Shown: one piece after another, positions 1 to 8,205 of the stretch
Numbering within the stretch: the first letter of the stretch is position 1
Layout of the letters: every line of letters begins with the position of its first letter
The notes under the pieces: model-generated
The model's database searches: none
Told to the model about the DNA's origin: nothing
What the model saw: the letters and a program-made list of their open reading frames with translations, nothing else
Position numbers and translations under genes: made by a program
NCBI GenBank assembly: GCA_017502085.1
Contig: JAFVVQ010000035.1
Span: forward strand, 1 to 64,000
DNA from: Clostridia bacterium
GTDB lineage: Bacteria > Bacillota > Clostridia > Oscillospirales > Acutalibacteraceae
DNA: 64,000 nt
Direction: 5' to 3'

Positions 1-415
1 GTACTGTGCCATTGGCTTTTGAAAAACAAAGACCTGTCGGAAGATGGTCGAAGCTTTCTTTTATGGAAAGCGACGAAACGCTGTTTTTACGATAACGGAT
101 TTCTCCGACACCAAGAAAAACAAGAAAAGCAAGGTTTGCCAGAATGAACATCAGAGAATATTCCGCATTTTCAAGAAGCAATATGCTCGGATAAGGAATA
201 TCACGGCTGAAAATAAATGCGTTGAGTCCCGTTGTAAGAATAACAAGCAGAGCAAAACCCAAAAGATTGAAAAGAACGGTAAACACCTTTGTCAGAGGCT
301 TGTAATCACGAAAAAAAAGATTCGGAACACAGCAAATATTTATTACGGCTTCAAGGAACAAAACCGACATAAATAACGCCTGAATATAAGTTCCCGTTTC
401 AAGAAGGTTAATCAT
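1..415 (-). CDS. Membrane sensor, kinase-like, N-terminal part only (runs off left edge)
   Basis: Reading leftward from an ATG at 415 the frame stays open to base 1, about 138 codons, so the gene continues outside the window. It opens with three hydrophobic segments (roughly residues 10-32, 42-68 and 88-108). It then reads LPTGLCFSKANGTV, which resembles the start of the PAS-like input domain that precedes the kinase core in Clostridial sensor kinases. The start overlaps the stop of the upstream membrane protein by 8 bp, so the two are translationally coupled and probably work as a pair. The catalytic part is not visible, so 'histidine kinase' is an inference from the N-terminus and the partner. 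Confidence 0.6.
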   Translation of the reverse strand, partial: MINLLETGTYIQALFMSVLFLEAVINICCVPNLFFRDYKPLTKVFTVLFNLLGFALLVILTTGLNAFIFSRDIPYPSILLLENAEYSLMFILANLAFLVFLGVGEIRYRKNSVSSLSIKESFDHLPTGLCFSKANGTV

Positions 416-2069
416 CCGATGCACCTCCTTCGGAAAGGAGAATATAAACCGCAACATCGTTTTCATCAATGTCGCATGTGACACTTCCGTCAGCTGAATA
501 AAGTGTGTTCAGTGCAGAAGTATCGGCACCGTCATTCAGACCTATCTGGAGATTGAGTTCAATAACGGAGTTTTCGCATTTAAGCGATACCATAAGAGCG
601 TTGATATCGTCGATGAATAACTCGGCTGTTTTTTCAAACAAGTCATAAACGGCAACCGCATTTTCAACATACAGACTACCCGAGCACTTGCTTTTTAATG
701 ATGAATGAACGCCGAGCAAGCGGATATTGTCAAGCGATTCACGAAGACAGAATTCAAGTTCTGATGATGAAATAATCTTGTTTTCTTCGCCGAGTAAAAG
801 CAGATTGCTTCTTCGTTTTATGTATGCACTTATGACGCAGATTTTTGCCAAAGCATTGTGAGCCGCTTCGGGATTTTGCTTTGCCTGAGTGAGTAATTCT
901 TCCGCTTTTATAAGCTGTGATGAAACGTCACGGGCAATACGGTCATAGAGTCTGTTCTTTTCTTCAAAACGTGCTTTCTGCTCGTTCATATCAATTTCCG
1001 CTTTCAGCAGAAAGTTGTTTTCGCTGAGCCTTTCACGGGTTTCTTCAAGACTTTTCATCAGCTTTTTGATTTCTTTTATGTCGTTCTGCCAGAATACGTA
1101 TCCGCCCGAAACAGGCTTGCCGTGAAGCATTGTTTTGCCGAGTTCAACAGGCTTGTCCAATGCACTTCGCATCACGTCTTCGGGCAAATCATCGGCATAG
1201 GAAGAAATATACATAGTCTGATAATTCTTATCAACAACCTGCGCCGCAACCGTTGAAATTTCAAAGAATTCCGTGTAACCCGCATTTGAACGGATAAGAC
1301 CGCTTTGAATTGCACTTTCAAGGAGAAGAGTAATCATAAGGCAGTCAACAGCAGTAAGGTCGGCGTTGATAAGACCGAGAGCATAAAGCACCCAGAAAAT
1401 AACGGAGCAAACCATAATGATAAACGGCAGCTTCTGAACGGTTTTACTGCCGGGTACACGGCTTTTTATAACAAGAGAAATTACAAAATAAAAACCAAGA
1501 ATAATGAACCACGCACATACTATATAAAAACCGAAACCGTATTCATATTGCTCATTGAAATAATAAATTCCGTTCGGAAATTCAAACACAAGATTATGAA
1601 AATCGTTTGTGAAAACAAAAAGAATGAGTGCGAATGCGGGGATATAAAGTAGATTGAGCCACCACGGCATTTTGTATGTTTCGGGTTTTCCGATATAGGT
1701 TGTGATAAACACACCGAGAAGCGGAATGAGAATCATCGGAATATAAAAAGCATACCACATATATCTGCACAGATCGGAAAATTCGGAAACATAAAACCAT
1801 TTCGTCGTTCTCTCTGCAAGCCAGAATGACATAAGCAGACCGACGGAAATCAGATAGCTTCGGATTCGTTTGTCAAGAATTCTGCGCCGCACGGAAATAA
1901 CCCAGCCGAAAGATAATGCAACAAAAACCATATGTGGAAGAAGCATAAATGCATTCCCTGAAAATGAGTCGGTAAGCGAAAAATTGATGCCGTTATAGAG
2001 TATGCCTGCCATTGCAAGAACCAATGCACAGACAAGATAAATCAGAGTTTTTTTCTGAGTCCTGATCAT
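408..2069 (-). CDS. 7TM-PAS sensor protein, apparently a degenerate histidine kinase
   Basis: This 553-residue protein starts at the ATG at 2069, which sits behind a GAGAGGAGGCGG ribosome binding site; an upstream in-frame ATG lacks one. Residues about 8-260 hold seven or eight hydrophobic segments like the N-terminal 7TM sensor module of Clostridial kinases. A PAS-like region, a coiled coil (about 330-385) and a helical region follow. Where a kinase should carry a phosphoacceptor His and the N, G1 and G2 ATP-binding boxes, I see IKRRSNLLLL and no DxGxG motif, so catalysis looks lost. It overlaps the next, probably intact, sensor gene. I infer a pseudokinase sensing subunit; a highly divergent ATPase domain cannot be excluded. 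Confidence 0.7.
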   Translation of the reverse strand: MIRTQKKTLIYLVCALVLAMAGILYNGINFSLTDSFSGNAFMLLPHMVFVALSFGWVISVRRRILDKRIRSYLISVGLLMSFWLAERTTKWFYVSEFSDLCRYMWYAFYIPMILIPLLGVFITTYIGKPETYKMPWWLNLLYIPAFALILFVFTNDFHNLVFEFPNGIYYFNEQYEYGFGFYIVCAWFIILGFYFVISLVIKSRVPGSKTVQKLPFIIMVCSVIFWVLYALGLINADLTAVDCLMITLLLESAIQSGLIRSNAGYTEFFEISTVAAQVVDKNYQTMYISSYADDLPEDVMRSALDKPVELGKTMLHGKPVSGGYVFWQNDIKEIKKLMKSLEETRERLSENNFLLKAEIDMNEQKARFEEKNRLYDRIARDVSSQLIKAEELLTQAKQNPEAAHNALAKICVISAYIKRRSNLLLLGEENKIISSSELEFCLRESLDNIRLLGVHSSLKSKCSGSLYVENAVAVYDLFEKTAELFIDDINALMVSLKCENSVIELNLQIGLNDGADTSALNTLYSADGSVTCDIDENDVAVYILLSEGGASDD

Positions 2070-2137
2070 ATTCCGCCTCCTCTCATAATAATCCAATTTA
2101 ATAATAACATAGAAGCAATAAAAAATCTATAACTATT

Positions 2138-2311
2138 TCACAGCATTATTACATTATAGTAATTGTCAACGGTAAAGGCAGCAAAGAACGCATTGTTCCT
2201 CTTGGGCTGAATAGCAAAAAGGCTCTTTTGCGCTATGCTTCTATTGTTCCGAATCCGGATATTAAGACACCTTTATTTGTTAAAGACACCTTGACTGCCT
2301 TATTATATTAA
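2138..2311 (+). pseudogene. Tyrosine recombinase (XerC/D-type integrase) fragment
   Basis: The plus frame encodes VNGKGSKERIVPLGLNSKKAL, about 57 codons ending in TAA at 2309. NGKGSKERIVPLG is the hallmark beta-strand segment of tyrosine recombinases, with the conserved Lys. There is no start codon, no N-terminal core-binding domain, and none of the later RHRH-Y catalytic residues, so only a relic remains. It lies between two divergently read genes and marks an old mobile-element integration that has since decayed. Confidence 0.75.
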
Positions 2312-2355
2312 AAGATACATCCTACATTCATTTGTTCCGACACAAAGTCGAATTT

Positions 2356-2382
2356 TGTAATTATTTGTAACTGAATTGTAAT
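2356..2382. promoter_or_regulatory. Direct-repeat array TGTAAY (copy A)
   Basis: TGTAAT (2356), TGTAAC (2366) and TGTAAT (2377) repeat at 10 and 11 bp, so they sit on the same DNA face. On the opposite strand they read TTACA repeats, similar to PhoP/OmpR-family response-regulator boxes (TTHACA at 11-bp spacing in Bacillus). The array lies upstream of the SGNH hydrolase and between divergent genes. A near-identical array is at 22598-22624. Regulator identity is inferred only. Confidence 0.45.
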
Positions 2383-2449
2383 CATTTATTAATTGAATTC
2401 TTCGTCCACAAGATATATAATTCAAAAAAACATATTCCGAGGATTCAAA

Positions 2450-3247
2450 ATGAAAAGCAAAAAACTTATTTTTATTCTGCCTATAATAGCAACAATTGCA
2501 CTTATCGGTGCATTTACCTTTAAAAAGCTCGTATCAAAACCGGATTCAAAAGCCGAAATCACAGCAAGCAGAAGTGTTTCCTTCAAAGCTCAAAAAGAAG
2601 AGTCACACACACAGTCTCCAACATACGAAGCCACTTTAACGAAAACGGCTTCGTTGGATAAGACCGTCTCTTTTACTTATCCCTCAGAAGAAAATCCCTG
2701 TTTCGACAACTGTGCTTTTCTGGGCAACTCAAGATTCGTCTCCATCAAAGAAAGCGGTCTTGCCAAAAACGTTTACCCAGTTGTCGGACTTGACGTCAGA
2801 ACAGTATTTACAAAACACGTAACCGACAGCGACGTAGTGATCCTCGATGAACTTAACGGCAAAGACTTTGATAAAATAATACTTATGTTCGGTGATAATG
2901 AGTGCGGTTGGCCGAATACTGATTATTTCATAAAAAAATACGCAACCGTTATAAATGAAGTACAAAAAAGAGTTCCCGATGCCGAAATATATCTTCACGC
3001 AATAATCCCTATAAGTGCTGCAACATCTGACAAAAATGAATGTAACTGCAACAACGGAACAATCGCAACTCTCAATGCAAGAATCAAACAACTTGCAGAC
3101 GATATGGATATAAATTATATTGCGCCTCCCCCCTGCCTTATGGATACCCGGGGAAATCTTGTTGATGACGCTGCAAGTGACGGAATCCATCTCAATAGAA
3201 AATACACGGTAATCTGGCTCGGTTATCTCGAGAAGGTATTAAGCTGA
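2450..3247 (+). CDS. Membrane-anchored SGNH/GDSL-type hydrolase
   Basis: The start is the ATG at 2450 behind CCGAGGATTC; it gives 265 residues. Residues 6-24 form a signal anchor, followed by a low-complexity Ser/Thr/Lys linker to about residue 75. The rest matches the SGNH fold: block I is GNSR (residues 92-95, with the nucleophile candidate Ser94), a GDNE block at 148-151 matching the usual GxND/GxNE block, and a C-terminal DGIH (244-247) supplying the Asp-His pair. The family deacylates lipids or cell-surface polysaccharides; the exported location suggests a wall or exopolysaccharide ester, but the substrate is unknown. GNS replaces the standard GDS. A strong terminator follows, so it is probably monocistronic. 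Confidence 0.8.
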   Translation: MKSKKLIFILPIIATIALIGAFTFKKLVSKPDSKAEITASRSVSFKAQKEESHTQSPTYEATLTKTASLDKTVSFTYPSEENPCFDNCAFLGNSRFVSIKESGLAKNVYPVVGLDVRTVFTKHVTDSDVVILDELNGKDFDKIILMFGDNECGWPNTDYFIKKYATVINEVQKRVPDAEIYLHAIIPISAATSDKNECNCNNGTIATLNARIKQLADDMDINYIAPPPCLMDTRGNLVDDAASDGIHLNRKYTVIWLGYLEKVLS

Positions 3248-3255
3248 ATACATAA

Positions 3256-3296
3256 AAAGACGGTAGTAACAAATCAAAGTTACTACCGTCTTTTTT
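3256..3296 (+). terminator. Rho-independent terminator after SGNH hydrolase
   Basis: A perfect 14-bp stem (AGACGGTAGTAAC pairing with GTTACTACCGTCT) with an 8-nt loop is followed by six T. Confidence 0.9.
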
Positions 3297-3372
3297 GCTG
3301 TTTACTTATTGATAAGAAAAAAAGATACCCAAACTAAACCGTTTTCATAGATTAGTTCGGATATCAAGTGTT

Positions 3373-3448
3373 TGGTGATCCATCGGAGATTCGAACTCCG
3401 GACACCTTGATTAAAAGTCAAGTGCTCTGCCTACTGAGCTAATGGATC
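3373..3448 (-). tRNA. tRNA-Lys (anticodon TTT)
   Basis: The minus strand folds as a 76-nt cloverleaf from GATCCATT to GGATCACCA. The acceptor stem GATCCAT pairs with ATGGATC. The D arm is present, the anticodon stem CTTGA/TCAAG encloses CTTTTAA giving anticodon TTT, and the T arm reads GGAGTTCGAATCTCC. CCA is encoded in the gene. It has its own consensus promoter. Confidence 0.97.
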
Positions 3449-3472
3449 ATATTCGTTTTTTGACGCTTGAAT

Positions 3473-3501
3473 ATAATATATTATTTACGCAGAAATGTCA
3501 A
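3473..3501 (-). promoter_or_regulatory. Sigma-A promoter of tRNA-Lys
   Basis: Minus strand TTGACA (3501-3496), a 17-bp spacer and TATTAT (3478-3473), about 25 bp before the mature tRNA 5' end. Confidence 0.8.
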
Positions 3502-3555
3502 CCCCTTTTTCGAAAAAAATTTCCGTTTTTAATATTCTTATTTGGATGAAATCGC

Positions 3556-3584
3556 TTGAAATGTTACTATATATGGTATATAAT
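3556..3584 (+). promoter_or_regulatory. Sigma-A promoter of iolBDE
   Basis: TTGAAA (3556-3561), a 17-bp spacer and TATAAT (3579-3584), 60 bp before iolB. No operator palindrome is obvious. Confidence 0.7.
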
Positions 3585-3643
3585 AAACATAAATATGATT
3601 AATTTCAGTATATCGGGCATTTTGACTCGGGAAAGGACTGTTT

Positions 3644-4444
3644 ATGAAACATATCAGAGGACCGCAGAATTATGACTACGGCTATCACGAAATCACCACT
3701 ATCGACGACAAAATCCACAATGCTCTTATGGATTTCGGCATCCTCAAAATGAAAAAAGGCGACGTTTTCAGCGAAAACCAGCATCTTGAACGCGCTTATC
3801 TGCTCATCAGCGGCGAAATGACTTTTGAATGGGAAGGCAATTCCGTCAGCGTCAACCGCCCGAATTGCTTTGACTATGACCCCTGGGTACTCCACGTAGC
3901 AAACGACGTGAAGGTTACCTTCACAGCCGCAAGTGACGTTGAAATCGCTGTTCAGAGAACAGATAACGAACGCTCCTTCCCCTCAAAGCTCTATACCCCC
4001 GAGGAATGCAGAAGCGAAGACAGAGGCGCAGGCACAATGCGCGAGGCTTCAACAAGAATCGTTCGCACCGTTTTCGACTATTCCAATGCTCCCTATTCAA
4101 ATCTTGTTCTCGGCGAAGTTATCGGATATCCCGGAAAATGGTCGAGCTATCCTCCCCATTGGCATCCTCAACCCGAGATTTATTTCTACAAATTCAACCC
4201 CGAAAACGGTTACGGTTTTGCAGAGCTTTCGGAAGATGTTGTCAAAACTCATCAGAATTCGACTGTTTTCATCACCGAGAAAGAAACCCACCCCCAGACA
4301 ACCGCACCCGGCTATGCCCTCTGGTATCTCTGGGTTATCAGACATCTTGACGGGGATCCCTATATCACCCCCACATTCGTTCCCGAGCATCTCTGGGTAA
4401 CCGAGAGTGAGAACGAAGCAAAAATGTGGCCCCCTGAAAATTAA
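3644..4444 (+). CDS. iolB: 5-deoxy-glucuronate isomerase
   Basis: The 266-residue protein is close to the usual IolB length. It is a two-domain cupin that isomerises 5-deoxy-glucuronate to 2-deoxy-5-keto-gluconate in myo-inositol catabolism. The diagnostic metal-binding segment PPHWHPQPEIYFYKF is at about residues 169-184, and the tail carries the conserved LWVIRHLDGDPY. A GGAAAGGAC ribosome binding site precedes the ATG. It is the first gene of an iolB-iolD-iolE run and is 19 bp from iolD. The kinase (iolC), aldolase (iolJ) and dehydrogenase (iolG) are not adjacent. Confidence 0.93.
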   Translation: MKHIRGPQNYDYGYHEITTIDDKIHNALMDFGILKMKKGDVFSENQHLERAYLLISGEMTFEWEGNSVSVNRPNCFDYDPWVLHVANDVKVTFTAASDVEIAVQRTDNERSFPSKLYTPEECRSEDRGAGTMREASTRIVRTVFDYSNAPYSNLVLGEVIGYPGKWSSYPPHWHPQPEIYFYKFNPENGYGFAELSEDVVKTHQNSTVFITEKETHPQTTAPGYALWYLWVIRHLDGDPYITPTFVPEHLWVTESENEAKMWPPEN

Positions 4445-4463
4445 CCGAGAAGGAGAAATAAAC

Positions 4464-6317
4464 ATGAAACTGACAATGGCTCAGGCACTCGTCAAGTTCC
4501 TCGATAATCAGTATATCAGTTTTGACGGCGTCGAAACTAAATTCGTTGACGGTATCTTCGGCATCTTCGGTCACGGATGTGTCGTAGGTATCGGTCAGGC
4601 CCTTGAACAGGGCGGACACAACCTCAAATTCTATCAGGGCAAAAACGAACAGGGTATGGCTCATGCTGCCATCGCTTTCGCAAAGCAGAAGAACCGCCGT
4701 CAGATTATCGCCTGCACGTCATCAATCGGTCCCGGTGCACTCAACATGGTCACCGCCGCAGGTACTGCAACGGCAAACCGTATTCCCCTCCTGCTTCTCC
4801 CCGGTGACACTTTTGCCTGCCGCCAGCCCGACCCCGTTCTCCAGCAGATCGAACAGCCCACAAATTATACGGTTACGGCTAACGATGCGTTCAAGGCAGT
4901 ATGCCGATACTGGGACAGAATCTCAAGACCCGAGCAGCTTATGACCGCTTGTCTCAACGCAATGCGTGTTCTTACAGACCCCGCTGAAACAGGTGCAGTC
5001 TGTCTCGCAATGCCTCAGGATGTTGAGGGCGAGGCATTCGATTATCCCGATTACTTCCTCAAGAAGAGAGTATGGTATCTTGACCGCCGTTCACCCACTC
5101 AGCGTGAAATAGAAGCAGCAGTTGCCGCAATAATGAGAAGTGAAAAGCCGATGCTCATTGTCGGCGGCGGTGTAACTTATTCCGAAGCATGGGAAACCGC
5201 ACGCTTCTTCGCTGAAAAATTCAATATTCCGATCGGCGAAACCCAGGCAGGTAAAGGCAATATCCGTTGGGATCTGCCCCTCAATATGGGCGGCGTAGGT
5301 GTTACGGGCGGTGCGGCAGCCAACGCAATTGCAAAACAGGCTGACCTCATCATCGCAGTCGGCACACGTCTCACTGACTTCACAACCGCATCAAAATGGG
5401 GATTCCATAATCCCGATTGCAAGATACTTTCAATCAACGTGTGCTCCTTCGACGCATTCAAAATGGACTCAACGGCAGTTATTGCCGATGCAAAAACCGC
5501 TTTACTCGATATTATGGGTGCACTCTCACTCCGCGAATACTGCAGCAACTGGGGTGAAGAGGTTGCTCAGGCAAAGGAAGACTACGTTAAGGAAATGGAC
5601 CGTTGCTACAGCGCATATCTTCAGGAAGGTCTTTCCCAGACAAGGGCTCTCGGTGAAATCAATAAGCTCATCGACAAGAATTCCGTTGTTATCGGTTCAT
5701 CAGGCAGTCTCCCCGGCTGTATGCAGAGACTTTGGAGAGCATCCGTACCCAAGACTTACCATATGGAATACGGTTTTTCATGCATGGGTTACGAAATCTG
5801 CGGTGCACTCGGCGTCAAGCTCGCAGAGCCTGACAGAGAAGTTTACACAATGGTTGGTGACGGCAGCTTCCTGATGCTTCACAGTGAGCTTTATACCGCT
5901 GTTGCGGAGGGTGCCAAAATCAATGTTATGCTCTTTGACAACTCGGGTTGGGGTTGCATTGAAAACCTTCAGAACAATCAGGGTACAGATACCTTCGGCA
6001 CACGCTTCCAGGCAAGAAATCCCCTCACAGGTATGCTTGACGGTGCCATCGTGCCCGTTGACTTTGCTAAAATTGCAGAGGGATACGGCTGCAAGGCTTA
6101 TACAGTAACAAACGTTGCCGAACTCCGTGACGCAATCAAGGATTCAAAAGAGCAGACTCTTCCCTGTCTCTTCGACATCAAGGTTGTTCACGGCAGTATG
6201 AGTGACGGCTACGATGCCTGGTGGAGAGTCGGCGTTGCTGAGGTTTCCACAAGCGAAAAGGTTCAGGCTGCATATGAAGATATGAAAGCCAACATCGAAA
6301 AAGCAAGACTATATTAA
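4464..6317 (+). CDS. iolD: 3D-(3,5/4)-trihydroxycyclohexane-1,2-dione hydrolase (ThDP enzyme)
   Basis: IolD opens the ring of the diketone made by IolE and yields 5-deoxy-glucuronate, the substrate of IolB. The start is the ATG at 4464 behind AGAAGGAGA; an earlier in-frame ATG inside iolB is a worse choice. The 617 residues show the acetolactate-synthase fold: NEQGMAHAA near residue 61 carries the ThDP-activating Glu62, a central nucleotide-fold domain occupies about 200-350, and the ThDP/Mg motif GDGS...N spans about 465-491 (GDGSFL to DNSGWG). Length and the HGCVVGIGQAL start match IolD rather than biosynthetic acetolactate synthase. It is flanked by iolB and iolE. Confidence 0.93.
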   Translation: MKLTMAQALVKFLDNQYISFDGVETKFVDGIFGIFGHGCVVGIGQALEQGGHNLKFYQGKNEQGMAHAAIAFAKQKNRRQIIACTSSIGPGALNMVTAAGTATANRIPLLLLPGDTFACRQPDPVLQQIEQPTNYTVTANDAFKAVCRYWDRISRPEQLMTACLNAMRVLTDPAETGAVCLAMPQDVEGEAFDYPDYFLKKRVWYLDRRSPTQREIEAAVAAIMRSEKPMLIVGGGVTYSEAWETARFFAEKFNIPIGETQAGKGNIRWDLPLNMGGVGVTGGAAANAIAKQADLIIAVGTRLTDFTTASKWGFHNPDCKILSINVCSFDAFKMDSTAVIADAKTALLDIMGALSLREYCSNWGEEVAQAKEDYVKEMDRCYSAYLQEGLSQTRALGEINKLIDKNSVVIGSSGSLPGCMQRLWRASVPKTYHMEYGFSCMGYEICGALGVKLAEPDREVYTMVGDGSFLMLHSELYTAVAEGAKINVMLFDNSGWGCIENLQNNQGTDTFGTRFQARNPLTGMLDGAIVPVDFAKIAEGYGCKAYTVTNVAELRDAIKDSKEQTLPCLFDIKVVHGSMSDGYDAWWRVGVAEVSTSEKVQAAYEDMKANIEKARLY

Positions 6318-6341
6318 TTCACATAAACGGAGGAACACAAA

Positions 6342-7235
6342 ATGCTTAACAAAGAAAAAGTCAGCCTTGCGATAGCTCCTATCGCCTGGACAAACGACGA
6401 CCTTCCTGACCTCGGTGCGGAAAACACTTTCGAGCAGTGCGTGAGCGAAATGGCTCTCAGCGGCTTCAAGGGCAGCGAAATCGGCAATAAATACCCCAAA
6501 GACGTTGAAACTCTTAAGCACAAGCTTGACGTAAGAGGTCTGCGCATCTGCAACGCATGGTTCTCCTCTCTTCTTCTTTCCGACGGCTACGAGGCAACAA
6601 TCGAAGCTTTCATCAAGCACAGAGATTTTCTTCATGCTCTCGGTGCAAAAGTCATCGGTGCTTCCGAGCAGGGCAATTCCATTCAAGGCAAGGCTCTGAG
6701 CATCTTCGGTGATAAGCCCGTCTATACCGACGAACAGTGGGCACTCATCGCAAAGGGCTTCAATGAAATGGGCAGACTCGCAAAAGAAAAGGGTATGTAT
6801 TTCACCGTTCATCATCATATGGGTACAGGTGTTCAGACAGAAGCCGAAATCGATAAACTTATGGAACTCACAGACCCCGATCTCGTTTATCTTCTTTACG
6901 ATACAGGTCACCTTTCATTCTCAGGCGAAGATGCAATCGGTGTTCTCAAGAAGTATGTCAACAGAGTCAAGCACGTTCACCTCAAGAGCATCCGTCAGGA
7001 CGTTATCAATGAGGGCAAAGAAAAGGGCTGGAGCTTCCTTGACTGCGTCAGAGCAGGCGCATTCACCGTTCCCGGCGACGGCGACTTCGATTTCACACCT
7101 GTTTTTGACATCCTCTCCGAAGCCGATTACGAAGGCTGGGTTGTTGTTGAAGCTGAGCAGGATCCCGCAAAGGCTAATCCCTACGAATATGCTTGCAAGG
7201 CAAGAAAGTATATTGCCGAAAAGACAGGTCTTTAA
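6342..7235 (+). CDS. iolE: Myo-inosose-2 dehydratase
   Basis: IolE dehydrates 2-keto-myo-inositol to the trihydroxycyclohexanedione used by IolD. The 297-residue AP-endonuclease/xylose-isomerase TIM barrel begins with [15 protein letters not shown], characteristic of the family. It carries the metal-site segments [11 protein letters not shown] (about residues 159-169) and [10 protein letters not shown] (about 187-196). The ribosome binding site is CGGAGGAAC and the gene sits 24 bp after iolD. A strong terminator ends the operon. Confidence 0.93.
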   Translation: MLNKEKVSLAIAPIAWTNDDLPDLGAENTFEQCVSEMALSGFKGSEIGNKYPKDVETLKHKLDVRGLRICNAWFSSLLLSDGYEATIEAFIKHRDFLHALGAKVIGASEQGNSIQGKALSIFGDKPVYTDEQWALIAKGFNEMGRLAKEKGMYFTVHHHMGTGVQTEAEIDKLMELTDPDLVYLLYDTGHLSFSGEDAIGVLKKYVNRVKHVHLKSIRQDVINEGKEKGWSFLDCVRAGAFTVPGDGDFDFTPVFDILSEADYEGWVVVEAEQDPAKANPYEYACKARKYIAEKTGL

Positions 7236-7259
7236 TATTCATTAAATTAATTCGGTTGA

Positions 7260-7287
7260 ACGGGCGATTTTCGGATCGCCCGTTTTT
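7260..7287 (+). terminator. Terminator of iolBDE
   Basis: ACGGGCGAT pairs with ATCGCCCGT around a TTTCGG loop, followed by five T. Confidence 0.85.
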
Positions 7288-7295
7288 CGTTCCGC

Positions 7296-7325
7296 AAAAA
7301 ATAAGGGGCTGTTTTTCAGCCCCTT
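7296..7325 (-). terminator. Terminator of the small membrane ORF
   Basis: On the minus strand AAGGGGCT pairs with AGCCCCTT, followed by a T-rich run. Confidence 0.7.
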
Positions 7326-7345
7326 CAACTCCCCGCATATTCAGT

Positions 7346-7435
7346 TCAGTCTTCCTTACCCTCATTTTTACCCGAAAGTATGCAAAGTGCGGGAGTTGCC
7401 GCAAGAACAAGTACGGCAAAAACGTTAAAAAGCAT
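7346..7435 (-). CDS. 29-residue predicted membrane peptide
   Basis: The reading MLFNVFAVLVLAATPALCIL followed by a charged SGKNEGKED tail gives one membrane helix of about 20 residues. It has an AAGGGGGATATGAG ribosome binding site and a terminator 20 bp after the stop, so the unit looks like a real small gene. No family is recognised. It might be a toxin-like or regulatory membrane peptide; a leader role for the neighbours is unlikely because it is read in the opposite direction. Confidence 0.45.
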   Translation of the reverse strand: MLFNVFAVLVLAATPALCILSGKNEGKED

Positions 7436-7571
7436 ATCTCATATCCCCCTTCGTTTTCTTTACACTTATATTCTATACCGCAGACCGCCGTAAGTCCAAT
7501 TACAATTGTTTACAGTTTCGCACGTTATTCTGTAACATTTGTAACAAAATGATTACAATGCCGTAATATTT

Positions 7572-7597
7572 TGAAACCGATACGTTTTTTTGACGGT
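7572..7597 (+). promoter_or_regulatory. Candidate ECF-type promoter of the sigma operon
   Basis: TGAAAC, a 16-bp spacer and CGGT resemble the TGAAAC-N16-CGWM promoters used by extracytoplasmic-function sigma factors. The position, about 50 bp before a sigma gene, would fit autoregulation. This is motif evidence only. Confidence 0.35.
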
Positions 7598-7644
7598 TAA
7601 TATGGTGAAGGACCTTCAGAAATCTTTGACGGGAGGCGAAAAAA

Positions 7645-8205
7645 ATGACGGATGAACAGATAATTCAGCTTTATTGGGAACGTAACGAATCAGCTATCAG
7701 TGAAACACAGACCTCATATGAGAAATATCTGACAAAAATCATTTATAACATAACAGGCAATATTCAGGATTCAACCGAATGCCTGAATGATACATACTTA
7801 AAAATATGGAATTCCATTCCGCCCAACAAACCTGTCGTGTTTTCTGCATATATCGGCAAAATCGCTCGTGAAACCGCAATTGATACGTACAGAAAGCAAA
7901 ACCGTCACAAACGCAAAGCATCGGAATAAACTCTCACGCTCGATGAAATTGCAGAATGTGTCTCGGGCAACGAAAGCACCGAAAAATCGGTGGAAAGCGA
8001 AATTCTCGGCAAAGAAATCAGCCTTTTTCTGCGTGGCATATCCTCCGAAAAACGAAAAGTTTTCGTAATGCGGTATTTTTACGCCGATTCAATCAAGGAT
8101 ATTTCGTTACAAACAAATATGAGTGAAGCAAAGATTAAGAGCATTCTCCACAGAACAAGAAAAGAACTGAAAAAGCATCTTGAAAAGGAGGGGTATGATT
8201 TATGA
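7645..8205 (+). pseudogene. ECF-like RNA polymerase sigma factor interrupted by an in-frame TAA
   Basis: Codons 1-94 encode a sigma region 2 (LNDTYLKIWNSIPP, ETAIDTYRKQNRHKR) and stop at TAA 7927-7929. The same frame continues uninterrupted with TLTLDEIAECVSG and a full sigma region 4 (FVMRYFYADSIKDISLQTNMSEAKIKSILHRTRKELKKHL) to TGA 8203. The two halves together make the normal length of about 186 residues. Related proteins usually carry a sense residue (often Tyr) at the interrupted position, so a single base change is the likely cause. The 3' end overlaps the downstream anti-sigma-like gene by ATGA. It could be a recent pseudogene, a sequencing error or a read-through case. Confidence 0.8.

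Noticed and set aside
44..376. Plus-strand 110-codon frame at the left edge
   Set aside because: It is antisense to the open sensor frame on the minus strand, which continues from a coupled start with membrane helices. The plus frame has no ribosome binding site and low-complexity Lys/Asn/Arg composition.
7927..7929. Alternative genetic code or stop recoding as an explanation for the sigma-gene TAA
   Set aside because: Many genes here (iolE, rubrerythrin, nrdR and others) end cleanly at TAA just before terminators. No local recoding signal is visible.
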